In this document: positions 1 to 12,448 of the stretch, in pieces
Layout: each line of letters opens with the position of its first letter
Numbering within the stretch: the first letter of the stretch is position 1
From: Ephydatia muelleri
Taxonomy: Eukaryota > Porifera > Demospongiae > Spongillida > Spongillidae
Length of the DNA stretch: 64,000 nucleotides
Assembly (NCBI GenBank): GCA_013339895.1
Contig: JABACO010000001.1
Location: 11,944,348-12,008,347 of the forward strand
Direction of reading: 5' to 3'
Notes under the pieces: model-generated
The model's database searches: none
What the model saw: only the letters and a program-made list of their open reading frames with translations
Told to the model about the DNA's origin: nothing
Made by a program: the position numbers and the translations under genes

Positions 1-508
1 TGTAAGATGTGAGAAAAGACATTTAGGGACTTTCCCAAGGTTCCTAAGTCCTCTCTAATCTCTAGATATTTGTTCACACGTGGGGAAATCTCACGTTGGG
101 GGACAACTGAAGCTTATTCAGGGTGGTCTTGTTTGAGTTTTGTGAGGTGTATGTGTGTTTGGAGAAGAGAATCAAAATGTATTAATGCTTAATATGTATT
201 TACCGTGGAAAACAGGCCGCATGTGTATAGCCTTACATGTATGAATGAGTATTCCAGCTGCCTATTCATATGTTAGGATTTCCCTATTGGTTTGTCATTT
301 GTCTACCACACTGTGGTGTGTGGTGGTCAGTGGTAACCATGGAGCCTTAATTAAAAGCTGCAAATCCCATCCCTGTTGCATGCCTCCTCCCCATCTGAAC
401 TTCCCCCTTCCCCCCCCCTCACCTACAGGTGTTCGTGTGTCGTCTGTGACTATGTTACTAATGAATTGTGTTTTTTGTTCAGCCGTGATTATGTTTTCAT
501 GTCTTCAG

Positions 509-607
509 GGTGGATGGTCATCACTGATGTTGGCATCTCAGAATGGACACCATGAGGTTGTGAAGGTGTTGTTATCAGCCGGTGCCAACATTGATTTACT
601 GTCTAAG
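509..607 (+). CDS. Ankyrin exon 1 (class A), 33 codons
   Basis: Acceptor 'tgtcttcag' and donor 'aag|gtaagta' bound a 99-bp phase 0-0 exon. It begins GGWSSLMLAS and ends NIDLLSK, with the helix motif GHHEVVKVLLSAGA in the middle. It spans ankyrin position 3 of one repeat to position 2 of the next. It is the only copy with Ile at position 30 and Leu at position 10. It is part of the plus-strand array gene whose first exon lies outside the window. Confidence 0.8.
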
Positions 608-1092
608 GTAAGTACTTCCGGCCCATCTCATGATCCTACGGTTACCTGTGCCCTGATGTGATGTACTGTGGACTACAAGGACCGTTGTTGTGGAGATTAT
701 TTGAGGTGTTTACACATGTGTTGGTTTGTAGTGACATATATTAGTGTTGGTGTGATGTGTATAATACTATTACATGTAGTAACTATAGTCATTGAGAGAG
801 GGAACATTGTAGGCTTTCTATGAGCATCTAATTTTTGTAACTATAGTTTCATGTACAAGTTATCTCTTATATTTGTAAATGTAGGTAGCTCAGTATGTAA
901 ATACGTTTTTGGACATGTTTAATGTTCAATATGATCAGCTAAGTAGTCCAAAGAATATAGTTTTTATAAATTACGGTTAAGCATTATGTTTAATAACCTA
1001 ACCATGTATGTTGTCCATTTAGTAAATTAACTATGTTGACTTGACTTGAATGACTTTGATATTTAAAACAATGTTATCCTTCCCGGTTACAG

Positions 1093-1191
1093 GATGGACA
1101 GTCATCACTGATGCATGCATCTCAGAATGGACACCACGATGTTGTGAAGATGTTGTTAACAGCCTGTGCCAAAGTTGATTTACAGGATGAG
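1093..1191 (+). CDS. Ankyrin exon 2 (class B), 33 codons
   Basis: Acceptor 'cccggttacag' and donor 'gag|gtaagta' bound a phase 0-0 exon. It reads DGQSSLMHAS and ends CAKVDLQDE, with HHDVVKMLLTA in the helices. Class B differs from class A in its acceptor context and in carrying Cys where most ankyrin repeats have Gly. Gln at position 5 is unique among the class B copies (the others have Arg). Confidence 0.8.
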
Positions 1192-1360
1192 GTAAGTATA
1201 GCCCATCCCAAGGTCCTACAGTGACAAGTGCCCTGATGTGATGTTGTATTGTAGACTAGAAGGATATATGCTCACCACTGTAGTGGAGAGTATTATGAGT
1301 ATTTCTACTGCTTTAATGTGCAATATAATCAGCAAAAAAATACAGTTTTAATCAATTAAG

Positions 1361-3025
1361 GTTAAGCATTTTGGTTAATAACCAAACCATATATGTTGTC
1401 CATTTACTAAATGTGTGAAATAACTACGATGACTTGAATGACTTTAATATTTAAAACAATTTTATCCTCCCCGGTTACATGAAATACGTACAGTAAGAAT
1501 AATAGAGGTAGCATGAATTTAGACATCTGAAAATATAGTCTTTAATGTGTAGAACCTCATACCTGTATCTTGATTTATATTTTTTATATTTTTTTCTACA
1601 TTCAAATAACTGTTGAATATTTGACCATTGTTATTGAAATAATGAATTAACAGATGTCGTTTATGAAGGGCAAAATAATATTTGCATTGCATTAACGTTA
1701 TTTAATTTCAATGTAGCGGTAACTAATTTTGAAGTGAAGCTGTAAGTCCTTTTCCAATGATGTGAGACACTATTAGAGTGGGTGGAACACTCTGTTTAAA
1801 ACACTTAATAATGCCATGAAAATCGTGTTCCCTGAATAGAGAATCATGTAGTTCAAAGTAGTGCATCAATTGTGCTCACAAACCAAACAAACTTTGTCAT
1901 GAACAGATCCAGGTATTATTGTGCACTCATAGTCGTTGTGAGATGTGAGAAAAGACATTTAGGGACTTTACCAAGGTTCCTAAGTCCTCCTAATCTCTAT
2001 ATCTATTTGTTCACACATGGGGACATCCCACGTTGTGGGACAACTGAAGCTTATTCAGGGTGGTCTTGTTTGAGTTTTGTGAGGTGTATGTGTGTTTGGA
2101 GAAGAGAATCAAAATGTATTAATGCTTAAGATGTAGTTACCGTGGAAAGCAGGCCACATGTGTAGAGCTCTCACAAATTTGAATGAGTATTCCAGCTGCC
2201 TATTCATGTATTAGGATTGCCCTGTGGGTTTGTCTTTTGTCTACCATACTGTGGTGTGTGGTGGTCAGTGGTAACTATGGAGCCTTCATAAATAAAGCAT
2301 TTACCATCCCTGTTGCATGCCTCCTCCCCATCTGAACTTCCCCCCTTCCCCCCCCTCACCTACAGGTGTTCGTGTGTCGTCTGTGACTATGTTACTAATG
2401 AATTGTGTTTCTTGTTCAGCCATGATTATGTTTTCATCTCTTCAGTATGGATGGTCATCACTGATGGTGGCATCTGAGAATGGACACCATGAGGTTGTGA
2501 AGGTGTTGTTATCAGCCGGTGCCAAAGTTGATTTACAGGATGAGGTAAGTATAGCCCATCCCAAGGTCCTACAGTGACAAGTGCCCTGATGTGATGTTGC
2601 ATTGTAGACTAGAAGGATATATGCTCACCACTGTAGTGGAGAGTATTATGAGTATTTCGACTGGTTTAATGTGCAATATAATCAGCTAAAAAATACAGTT
2701 TTAATCAATTAAGGTTAAGCATTTTGGTTAATAACCAAACCATATATGTTGTCCATTTACTGAATGTGTGAAATAACTATGATGACTTGACTTGAATGAC
2801 TTTGATATTTAAAACAATGTTATCCTTCCCGGTTACATGAAATACGTACAGAAAGAATAATAGAGCTAGCTGCAAATTAGGCATCTGAAAATATAGACAT
2901 TAATATCTTGAAATATGAAGAACCTCATACCTGTATCTTGATTTATATTTTATATATATTTTTCTACATTCAAATAACTGTTGAAAATTTGACCATTGTT
3001 ATTGAAATAATGAATTAACAGGTGT
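1361..3025 (+). repeat. Segmental duplicate, copy 1 (partner at about 7470-9140)
   Basis: About 1.66 kb recurs 6.1 kb downstream (offset 6114 over most of its length) with very few differences, including the exon at 2446 and its twin at 8560. Copy 1 ends where the inverted exon begins; copy 2 runs on into normal intron. The inversion is therefore specific to this copy and either younger than the duplication or at its edge. Confidence 0.85.
2446..2544 (+). CDS. Ankyrin exon 3 (class A), 33 codons
   Basis: Acceptor 'tctcttcag' and donor 'gag|gtaagta' bound a 99-bp exon beginning YGWSSLMVAS and ending KVDLQDE. The 3' end and following intron are class B-like, so this exon looks like a hybrid of the two classes. 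Its close twin lies 6114 bases further on at 8560. Confidence 0.8.
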
Positions 3026-3222
3026 TGTAAATCAACTTTGGCACCGGCTGTTAACAACATCTTCACAACATCGTGGTGTCCATTCTGAGATGCATGCATC
3101 AGTGATGACCGTCCTTCCTGTAACCGGGAAGGATAACATTGTTTTAAAAATCAAAGTCATTCAAGTCAACATAGTTATTTTGCACTTTACTAAATGGACA
3201 ACATACATGATTAGGTTATTAT
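3026..3222 (-). pseudogene. Inverted class B ankyrin exon with its upstream intron
   Basis: The minus strand reads a class B acceptor ('cccggttacag' form) followed by the exon (3117 down to 3026, 92 of 99 bases). The last seven bases and the donor are missing. The inverted segment continues through about 100 bases of class B upstream intron to about 3222, where plus-sense class A intron resumes. It cannot be spliced into a plus-strand transcript. The first codon is Glu rather than Asp. Confidence 0.85.
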
Positions 3223-3448
3223 TGTGGGTTTGTCATTTGTCTACCATGCTGTGGTGTGTGGTGGTCTGTGGTAACCATGGAGCCTTCATAAATAAAGCAT
3301 TTCCCATCCCTGTTGCATGCCTCCTCCCTATCTGAACTTCCCCCCTTCCCCCCCCCCCTCACCTACAGGTGTTCGTGTGTCGTCTGTGACTATGTTACTA
3401 ATGAATTGTGTTTCTTGTTCAGCCATGATTATATTTTCATCACTTCAG

Positions 3449-3541
3449 CGTGGGTGGTCATCACTGATGTATGCATCTCGACACCATGAGGTTGTGAAGG
3501 TGTTGTTATCAGCCGGTGCCAACGTTGATTTACTGACTATG
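3449..3541 (+). CDS. Ankyrin exon 4 (class A) with an in-frame 6-bp deletion, 31 codons
   Basis: Acceptor 'catcacttcag' and donor 'atg|gtaagta' bound a 93-bp exon. It reads RGWSSLMYASRHHEVV, lacking two residues of the QNG turn between the two helices. It keeps phase 0-0. The turn between helix A and B is conserved in length in ankyrin repeats, so this repeat is expected to fold less well, but splicing is not harmed. Confidence 0.75.
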
Positions 3542-4028
3542 GTAAGTACTTCCGGCCCATCTCATGGTCCTACAGTAACCTGTGCCCTGATGTGATGTAC
3601 TGTGGAGTACAAGGACCATTGTTGTGGAGATTATTTGAGGTGTTTACACATGTGTTGGTTTGTAGTGACATATGTTAGTGTTGGTGTGATGTGTAGAATA
3701 CTATTACATGTAGTAACTATAGGCATTGAGAGAGGGAACATTGTAGGCTTTCTATGAGCATCTACTTTATTAAACTATAGTTTCATGTACAAGTTATCTC
3801 TTATTTTTGTGAATGTAGGTAGCTCAGTATTAAAATATGTTTTTGGACATGTTTAATGTTCAATATGATCAGCTAAGTTGTCCAAATAATATATTTTTAA
3901 TAAATTAAGGTTAAGCATTATGTTTAATAACCTAATCATGTATGTTGTCCATTTAGTAAAGTGCAAAATAACTATGTTGACTTGAATGACTTTGATTTTT
4001 AAAACAATGTTATCCTTCCCGGTTACAG

Positions 4029-4127
4029 GATGGACGGTCATCACTGATGCATGCATCTCAGAATGGACACCACGATGTTGTGAAGATGTTGTTAACAGCC
4101 GGTGCCAAAGTTGATTTACAGGATGAG
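4029..4127 (+). CDS. Ankyrin exon 5 (class B), 33 codons
   Basis: Acceptor 'cccggttacag' and donor 'gag|gtaagta'. It reads DGRSSLMHAS and ends AGAKVDLQDE. It is the only forward class B copy with the canonical Gly of the AGA motif, and so the most consensus-like. Confidence 0.8.
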
Positions 4128-4267
4128 GTAAGTATAGCCCATCCCAAGGTCCTACAGTGACAAGTGCCCTGATGTGATGTTGTATTGTAGACTAGAAGGA
4201 TATATGCTCACCACTGTAGTGTAGAGTATTATGAGTATTTCGACTGGTTTAATGTGCAATATAATCT

Positions 4268-5245
4268 GCTAAAAAATACAGTTTTAATCAATTAAGGTTA
4301 AGCATTTTGGTTAATAACCAAACCATATATGTTGTCCATTTACTAAATGTGTGAAATAACTATGATGACTTGACTTGAATGACTTTAATATTTAAAACAA
4401 TGTTATTTTTCCCGGTTACATGAAATATGTAAAGTAAGAATAAGAGGTAGCATTATAAATGCTGCAAATTAGACATGTGAAAGTATAGTCATTAATATCT
4501 TGAAATATGGGGAACCTCATACCTGTATCTTGATTTATATTTTTCTACATTCAAATAAATGTTGAAAAATTGACCATTGCTATTGAAATAACGAATTAAC
4601 AGATGTCATTTAATAATAATTGCATTGCATCAATGTAGCGGTAACTAATTTTAAAGTGAAGTAGTATGTCCTTTTCCAATGATGTGAGATACTATTAGAG
4701 TGGGTGGAACACTCTGTTTTACAGCAGTTCACAATGCCATGAAAAGCGTGTTCCCTGAATAGAGAAACATGTACTTCATATAACCAAAGTATTGCACCAT
4801 TGTTTTGCTCACAAACCAAACAAACTTTCTCATGCACAGATCCAGGTATTTTGTGCACTCATAGTCGTTGTAAAATGCGAGAAAAGACATTTAGGGACTT
4901 TCCCAAGGTTCCTAAGTCCTCCTAATCTATTTTCTCACATGGGGAAATCCCACATTGGGGGACAACTGAAGCTTATTCAGGGTGGTCTTGTTTGAGTTTT
5001 GTGGGGTGTATGTGTGTTTGGAGAAGAGAATCAAAATGTATTAATGCTTAATATGTATTTACCGTGGAAAGCAGGCCACATGTGTATAGCTCTTACAAAC
5101 TATGAATGAGTATTCCAGCTGCCTATTTATGTGTTGGGATTGCCCTGTGGGTTTGTCATTTGTCTACCATGCTGTGGTGTGTGGTGGTCAGTGGTAACCA
5201 TGGAGCCTTAATTAAAAGCTTGAGGAAATAATGCATTTCCCATTC
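4268..5245 (+). repeat. Segmental duplicate with partner at about 10254-11236
   Basis: About 1 kb of intron recurs 5987 bases downstream almost unchanged. The first copy leads to the exon at 5361; the second jumps after 'cccattcct' to a different intron segment and lacks the following class A exon. Confidence 0.8.
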
Positions 5246-5360
5246 CTGTTGCATTTCTCCTCCCGATCTGAACTTCCCCCCTCACCTACATGTGTTCGTG
5301 TTTCATCTGTTAATGAGTTGTGTTTCTTGTTCAGCCATGATTATGTTTTCATCACTTCAG

Positions 5361-5459
5361 CGTGGGTGGTCATCACTGATGGTGGCATCTCAGAATGGAT
5401 ACCATGAGGTTGTGAAGGTGTTGTTATCAGCCGGTGCCAACGTTGATTTACTGACTAAG
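5361..5459 (+). CDS. Ankyrin exon 6 (class A), 33 codons
   Basis: Acceptor 'catcacttcag' and donor 'aag|gtaagta'. It begins RGWSSLMVAS and has GYHEVV instead of GHHEVV. The same protein variant is found at 12770, 14713 and 16646, so this copy is probably close to the founder of the 1943-bp tandem units. Confidence 0.8.
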
Positions 5460-5951
5460 GTAAGTACTTCTGGCCCATCTCATGGTCCTACAGTGACCTG
5501 TGCCCTGATGTGATGTACTGTGGACTACAAGGACCATTGTTGTGGAGATTATTTGAGGTGTTTACACATGTGTTGGTTTGTAGTGACATATGTTAGTGTT
5601 GGTGTGATGTGTAGAATACTATTACATGTAGTAACTATAGGCATTAAGAGAGGGAACATTGTAGGCTTTCTATGAGCATCTACTTTATTTAACTATAGTT
5701 TCATGTACAAATTATCTCTTATTTTTGTAAATGTAGATAACTCAGTATTTAAATACATTTTTGGACATGTTTAATGTTCAATATGATCAGCTAAGTAGTC
5801 CAAAAAATATAGTTTTAATAAATTAAGGTTAAGCATTATGTTTAATAACCTAATCATGTATGTTGTCCATTTAGTAAAGTGCAAAATAACTATGTTGACT
5901 TGACTTGAATGACTTTGATTTTTAAAACAATGTTATCCTTCCCGGTTACAG

Positions 5952-6050
5952 GATGGACGGTCATCACTGATGCATGCATCTCAGAATGGACACCAAGATG
6001 TTGTGAAGATGTTGTTAACAGCCTGTGCCAAAGTTGATTTACAGGATGAG
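5952..6050 (+). CDS. Ankyrin exon 7 (class B), 33 codons
   Basis: Acceptor 'cccggttacag' and donor 'gag|gtaagta'. It reads DGRSSLMHAS and has HQDVV where all other class B copies have HHDVV. It ends CAKVDLQDE. Confidence 0.8.
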
Positions 6051-8559
6051 GTAAGTATAGCCCATCCCAAGGTCCTACAGTGACAGGTGCCCTGATGTGA
6101 TGTTGTATTGTAGACTAGAAGGATATATGCTCACCACTGTAGTGGAGAGTATTATGAGTATTTCGACTGGTTTAATGTGCAATATAATTAGCTAAAAAAT
6201 ACAGTTTTAATCAATTAAGGTTAAGCATTTTGGTTAATAACCAAACCATATATGTTGTCCATTTAGTAAATGTGTGAAATAACTACGATGACTTGACTTG
6301 AATGACTTTAATATTTAAAACACTGTTATCCTCCCCGGTTACATGAAATACGTACAGTAAGAATAATAGAGGTAGCATGAAATTAGACATCTGAAAATAT
6401 AGTGTAGAACCTCATACCTGTATCTTGATTTATATTTTTTATACATTTTTCTACATTCAAATAACTGTTGAAAATTTGACCATTGTTATTGAAATAATGA
6501 ATAAACAGGTGTAGTTTATTAAGTGCAAAATACTAATTGCATTGCATCAATCTTATTTAATTTCAATGTAGCGGTAACTAATTTTAAAGGGAAGTTGTAT
6601 GTCCATTTCCAATGATGTGAGACACTATTAGAGTGGGTGGAACACACTGTTTTACAACAGTTAGCAATGCCATGAAAATTATGTTCCTTGAATAGAGAAA
6701 CATGTACTCGATATAACCAAAGTATTGCACCATTTTTTTGCTCACAAACCAAACAAACTTTCTCATGCACAGATCCAGGTATTTTGTGCACTCATAGTCG
6801 TTGTAAGATGTGAGAAAAGACATTTAGGGACTTTACCAAGGTTCCTAAGTCCTCCTAATCTCTATATCTATTTGTTCACACATGGGGAAATCCCACGTTG
6901 TGGGACATCTGAAGCTTATTCAGGGTGGTCCTGTTTGAGTTTTGTGAAGTGTATGTGTGTTTGGAGAAGAGAATCAAAATGTATTAATGCTTAAGATGTA
7001 GTTACCGTGGAAAGCAGGCCATATGTGTATAGCTCTTACAAGTATGAATGAGTATTCCAGCTGCCTATTCAGGTGTTTAGATTGCCCTGTGGGTTTGTCA
7101 TTTGTCTACCATGGTCCTACGGTAACCTGTGCCCTGATGTGATGTTATACTGTGGACTACAAGGATATGTGCACACCATTGTTGTGGAGATTATTTGAGG
7201 TGTTTACACATGTGTTGGTTTGCAGTGACATATATTAGTGTTGGTGTGATGTGTATAATACTATTACATGTAGTAACTATAGTCATTGAGAGAGGGAACA
7301 TTGTAGGCTTTCTATGAGCATCTACTTTTTGTAACTATAGTTTCATGTACAAGTTATCTCTTGTATTTGTAAATGTAGGTAGCTCAGTATTTAAATACGT
7401 TTTTGGACATGTTTAATGTTCAATATGATCAGCTAAGTAGTCCAAAAAATATAGTTATAATAAATTAAAGTTAAGCATTTTGGTTAATAACCAAACCATA
7501 TATGTTGTCCATTTACTAAATGTGTGAAATAACTACGATGACTTGACTTGAATGACTTTAATATTTAAAACAATGTTATCCTCCCCGGTTACATGAAATA
7601 CGTACAGTAAGAATCATAGAGGTAGCATGAAATTAGACATCTGAAAATATAGTCTTTAATGTGTAGAACCTCATACCTGTATCTTGATTTATATTTTTTA
7701 TATTTTTTTCTACATTCAAATAACTGTTGAATATTTGACCATTGTTATTGAAATAATGAATTAACAGATGTCGTTTATGAAGGGCAAAATAATATTTGCA
7801 TTGCATTAACGTTATTTAATTTCAATGTAGCGGTAACTAATTTTGAAGTGAAGCTGTAAGTCCTTTTCCAATGATGTGAGACACTATTAGAGTGGGTGGA
7901 ACACTCTGTTTAAAACACTTAATAATGCCATGAAAATCGTGTTCCCTGAATAGAGAATCATGTAGTTCAAAGTAGTGCATCAATTGTGCTCACAAACCAA
8001 ACAAACTTTGTCATGAACAGATCCAGGTATTATTGTGCACTCATAGTCGTTGTGAGATGTGAGAAAAGACATTTAGGGACTTTACCAAGGTTCCTAAGTC
8101 CTCCTAATCTCTATATCTATTTGTTCACACATGGGGACATCCCACGTTGTGGGACAACTGAAGCTTATTCAGGGTGGTCTTGTTTGAGTTTTGTGAGGTG
8201 TATGTGTGTTTGGAGAAGAGAATCAAAATGTATTAATGCTTAAGATGTAGTTACCGTGGAAAGCAGGCCACATGTGTAGAGCTCTCACAAATTTGAATGA
8301 GTATTCCAGCTGCCTATTCATGTATTAGGATTGCCCTGTGGGTTTGTCTTTTGTCTACCATACTGTGGTGTGTGGTGGTCAGTGGTAACTATGGAGCCTT
8401 CATAAATAAAGCATTTACCATCCCTGTTGCATGCCTCCTCCCCATCTGAACTTCCCCCCTTCCCCCCCCTCACCTACAGGTGTTCGTGTGTCGTCTGTGA
8501 CTATGTTACTAATGAATTGTGTTTCTTGTTCAGCCATGATTATGTTTTCATCTCTTCAG

Positions 8560-8658
8560 TATGGATGGTCATTACTGATGGTGGCATCTGAGAATGGACA
8601 CCATGAGGTTGTGAAGGTGTTGTTATCAGCCGGTGCCAAAGTTGATTTACAGGATGAG
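8560..8658 (+). CDS. Ankyrin exon 8 (class A), 33 codons
   Basis: Acceptor 'tctcttcag' and donor 'gag|gtaagta'. It begins YGWSLLMVAS and ends KVDLQDE. It is the duplicate of exon 3 with one amino-acid change (Ser to Leu at position 7); flanking introns match those of exon 3 almost base for base. Confidence 0.8.
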
Positions 8659-9941
8659 GTAAGTATAGCCCATCCCAAGGTCCTACAGTGACAAGTGCCC
8701 TGATGTGATGTTGCATTGTAGACTAGAAGGATATATGCTCACCACTGTAGTGGAGAGTATTATGAGTATTTCGACTGGTTTAATGTGCAATATAATCAGC
8801 TAAAAAATACAGTTTTAATCAATTAAGGTTAAGCATTTTGGTTAATAACCAAACCATATATGTTGTCCATTTACTAAATGTGTGAAATAACTATGATGAC
8901 TTGACTTGAATGACTTTGATATTTAAAACAATGTTATCCTTCCCGGTTACATGAAATACGTACAGAAAGAATAATAGAGCTAGCTGCAAATTAGACATCT
9001 GAAAATATAGACATTAATATCTTGAAATATGAAGAACCTCATACCTGTATCTTGATTTATATTATATATATATTTTTCTACATTCAAATAACTGTTGAAA
9101 ATTTGACCATTGTTATTGAAATAATGAATAAACAGGTGTAGTTTATGAAGGGCAAAATACTAATTGCATTGCATCAACCTTATTTAATTTCAATGTAGCG
9201 GTAAATAATTTTAAAATGAAGTAGTATGTCCTTTTCCAATGATGTGAGACACTATTAGAGTGGGTGGAACACTCTGTTTTACAGCAGTTCACAATGCCAT
9301 GAAAAGCGTGTTCCCTGAATAGAGAAACATGTACTCGATATAACCAAAGTATTGCTCCATTGTTTTGCTCACAAACCAAATAAACCTTCTCATGCACAGA
9401 TCCAGGTATTTTGTGCACTCATAGTCATTGTAAGATGCGAGAAAAGACATTTAGGGCCTTTTCCAAGGTTCCTAAGTCCTCCTAATCTCTAGATCTGTAT
9501 TTTCTCACATGGGGAAATCCCACGTTGGGTGACAACTGAAGCTTATTCAGGGTGGTCTTGTTTGAGTTTTGTGAGGTGTATGTGTGTTTGGAGAAGAGAA
9601 TCAAAATGTATTAATGCTTATTATGTATTTACCGTGGAAAGCAGGCCACATGTGTATAGCTCTTACAAACTATGAATGAGTATTCCAGCTGCCTATTCAT
9701 GTGTTGGGATTGCCCTGTGGGTTTGTCATTTGTCTACCAATGCTGTGGTGTGTGGTGGTCAGTGGTAACCATGGAGCTTTAATTAAAAGCTTGAGGAAAC
9801 AAAGCATTTCCCATTCCTATTGCATGTGTCCTCCCCATCTGAACTTCCGCCCCACCCCCCCCTCACCTACAGGTGTTTGTGTGTCGTCTGTTAATGAGTT
9901 GTGTTTCTTGTTCAGCCATGATAGTGTTTTCATGTCTTCAG

Positions 9942-10040
9942 GTTGGATGGTCATCACTGATGGTGGCATCTGAGAATGGACACCATGAGGTTGTGAAGGT
10001 GTTGTTATCAGCAGGTGCCAAAGTTGATTTACTGAATAAG
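9942..10040 (+). CDS. Ankyrin exon 9 (class A), 33 codons
   Basis: Acceptor 'tgtcttcag' and donor 'aag|gtaagta'. It begins VGWSSLMVAS and ends KVDLLNK. The edge residues (V at position 3, LNK at the end) occur in this combination only here. Confidence 0.8.
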
Positions 10041-12349
10041 GTAAGTACAGCCCATCCCAAGGTCCTACAGTAACCTGTGCCCTAATGTGATGTTGTACTG
10101 TGGACTACAAGGATATGTGTACACCATTGTTGTGGGGAATATTTGAGGTGTTTACACATGTGTTGGTTTGTAGTGACATGTATTAGTGTTGGTGTGATGT
10201 GTAGAATACTATTAGTATTGATAGACATTGAGAGAGGTCCAACATTGTAGGCATTCTAAAAAATACAGTTTTAATCAATTAAGGTTAAGCATTTTGGTTA
10301 ATAACCAAACCATATATGTTGTCCATTTACTAAATGTGTGAAATAACTATGATGACTTGACTTGAATGACTTTAATATTTAAAACAATGTTATTTTTCCC
10401 GGTTACATGAAATATGTAAAGTAAGAATAATAGAGGTAGCATTATAAATGCTGCAAATTAGACATGTGAAAGTATAGTCATTAATATCTTGAAATATGGG
10501 GAACCTCATACCTGTATCTTGATTTATATTTTTCTACATTCAAATAAATGTTGAAAAATTGACCATTGTTATTGAAATAACGAATTAAGAGATGTCATTT
10601 AATAATAATTGCATTGCATCAATGTAGCGGTAACTAATTTTAAAGTGAAGTAGTATGTCCTTTTCCAATGATGTGAGATACTATTAGAGTGTGGAACACT
10701 CTGTTTTACAGCAGTTAACAATGCCATGAAAAGCGTGTTCCCTGAATAGAGAAACATGTACTTCGTATAACCAAAGTATTGCACCATTGTTTTGCTCACA
10801 AACCAAACAAACTTTCTCATGCACAGATCCAGGTATTTTGTGCACTCATAGTCGTTGTAAAATGCGAGAAAAGACATTTAGGGACTTTCCCAAGGTTCCT
10901 AAGTCCTCCTAATCTATTTTCTCACATGGGGAAATCCCACATTGGGGGACAACTGAAGCTTATTCAGGGTGGTCTTGTTTGAGTTTTGTGGGGTGTATGT
11001 GTGTTTGGAGAAGAGAATCAAAATGTATTAATGCTTAATATGTATTTACCGTGGAAAGCAGGCCACATGTGTATAGCTCTTACAAACTATGAATGAGTAT
11101 TCCAGCTGCCTATTCATGTGTTGGGATTGCCCTGTGGGTTTGTCATTTGTCTACCAATGCTGTGGTGTGTGGTGGTCAGTGGTAACCATGGAGCCTTAAT
11201 TAAAAGCTTGAGGAAATAAAGCATTTCCCATTCCTAAGTAGTCCAAAAAATGCAGTTGTAATAAATTAAGTTTAAGCATTATGTTTAATAACCTAACCAT
11301 GTATGTTGTCCATTTAGTAAATGTGTGAAATAACTACGATGACTTGACTTGAATAACTTTAATATTTAAAACAATGTTATCCTCCCTGGTTATATGATAT
11401 ACGTACAGTAAGAATAATAGAGGTAGCATGAAATGCTGCAAATTAGACATCTGAAAATATAGTCATTAATATCTTGAATAATGGGGAACCTCATACCTGT
11501 ATCTTTGTTTATTCATTCAAATAACTGTTGAAACTTTGACCATTGTTATTGAAATAATGAATTAATAGATGTCGTTTATGAAGGGCAAAATAATAATTGC
11601 ATTGCATTAACGTTATTTAATTTCAATGTAGCGGTAACTAATTTTGAAGTGAAGTTGTACGTCCTTTTCCAATGATGAGAGACACTATTAGAACACTCTG
11701 TTTTGCAACAGTTGCCATGAAAATCGTGTGCCCTGAATCAAGAAGCATGTCCTCGATATAACTAAAGTAGTGCACCAATTTTGCTCACAAACCAAATAAA
11801 CTTTCTCATGCTCACATCCAGGTATAATTGTACACTCATAGACATTGTGAAATGTGAGAAAAGACATTTAGGGCATTTCCCAAGGTTCAAGTCTTCCTAA
11901 TCTCTAGATCTATTTGTTCACACATGGGGAAATCCCACGTTGGGGGACAACTGAAGCTTATTTAGGGTGGTCTTGTTTGTGTTTTGTGAGGTGTATGTGT
12001 GTTTGGAGAAGAGAATTAATGCTTAAGATGTAGTTACCGTGGAAAGCAGGCCATATGTGTATAGCTCTTACAAGTATGAATGAGTATTCCAGCTGCCTAT
12101 TCAGGTGTTAGGATTGCCCTGTGGGTTTGTCATTTGTCTACCATGCTGTGGTGTGTGGTGGTCAGTGGTAACCATGGAGCCTTCATAAATAAAGCATTTC
12201 CCATCCCTGTTGCATGTCTCCTCCCCATCTGAACTTCCCCCCTTCCCCCCCCCCCCCCCTCACCTACAGGTGTTCGTGTGTCGTCTGTGACTATGTTACT
12301 AATGAATTGTGCTTCTTGTTCAGCCATGATTATGTTTTCATCTCTTCAG

Positions 12350-12448
12350 GTTGGATGGTCATCACTGATGGTGGCATCTCAGAATGGACACCATGAGGTT
12401 GTGAAGGTGTTGTTATCAGCCGGTGCCAACGTTGATTTACAGACTGAG
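12350..12448 (+). CDS. Ankyrin exon 10 (class A), 33 codons
   Basis: Acceptor 'tctcttcag' and donor 'gag|gtaagta'. It begins VGWSSLMVAS and ends NVDLQTE. The next exon follows after only 321 bases, the shortest forward spacing in the array, because most of the usual intron is deleted. Confidence 0.8.
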
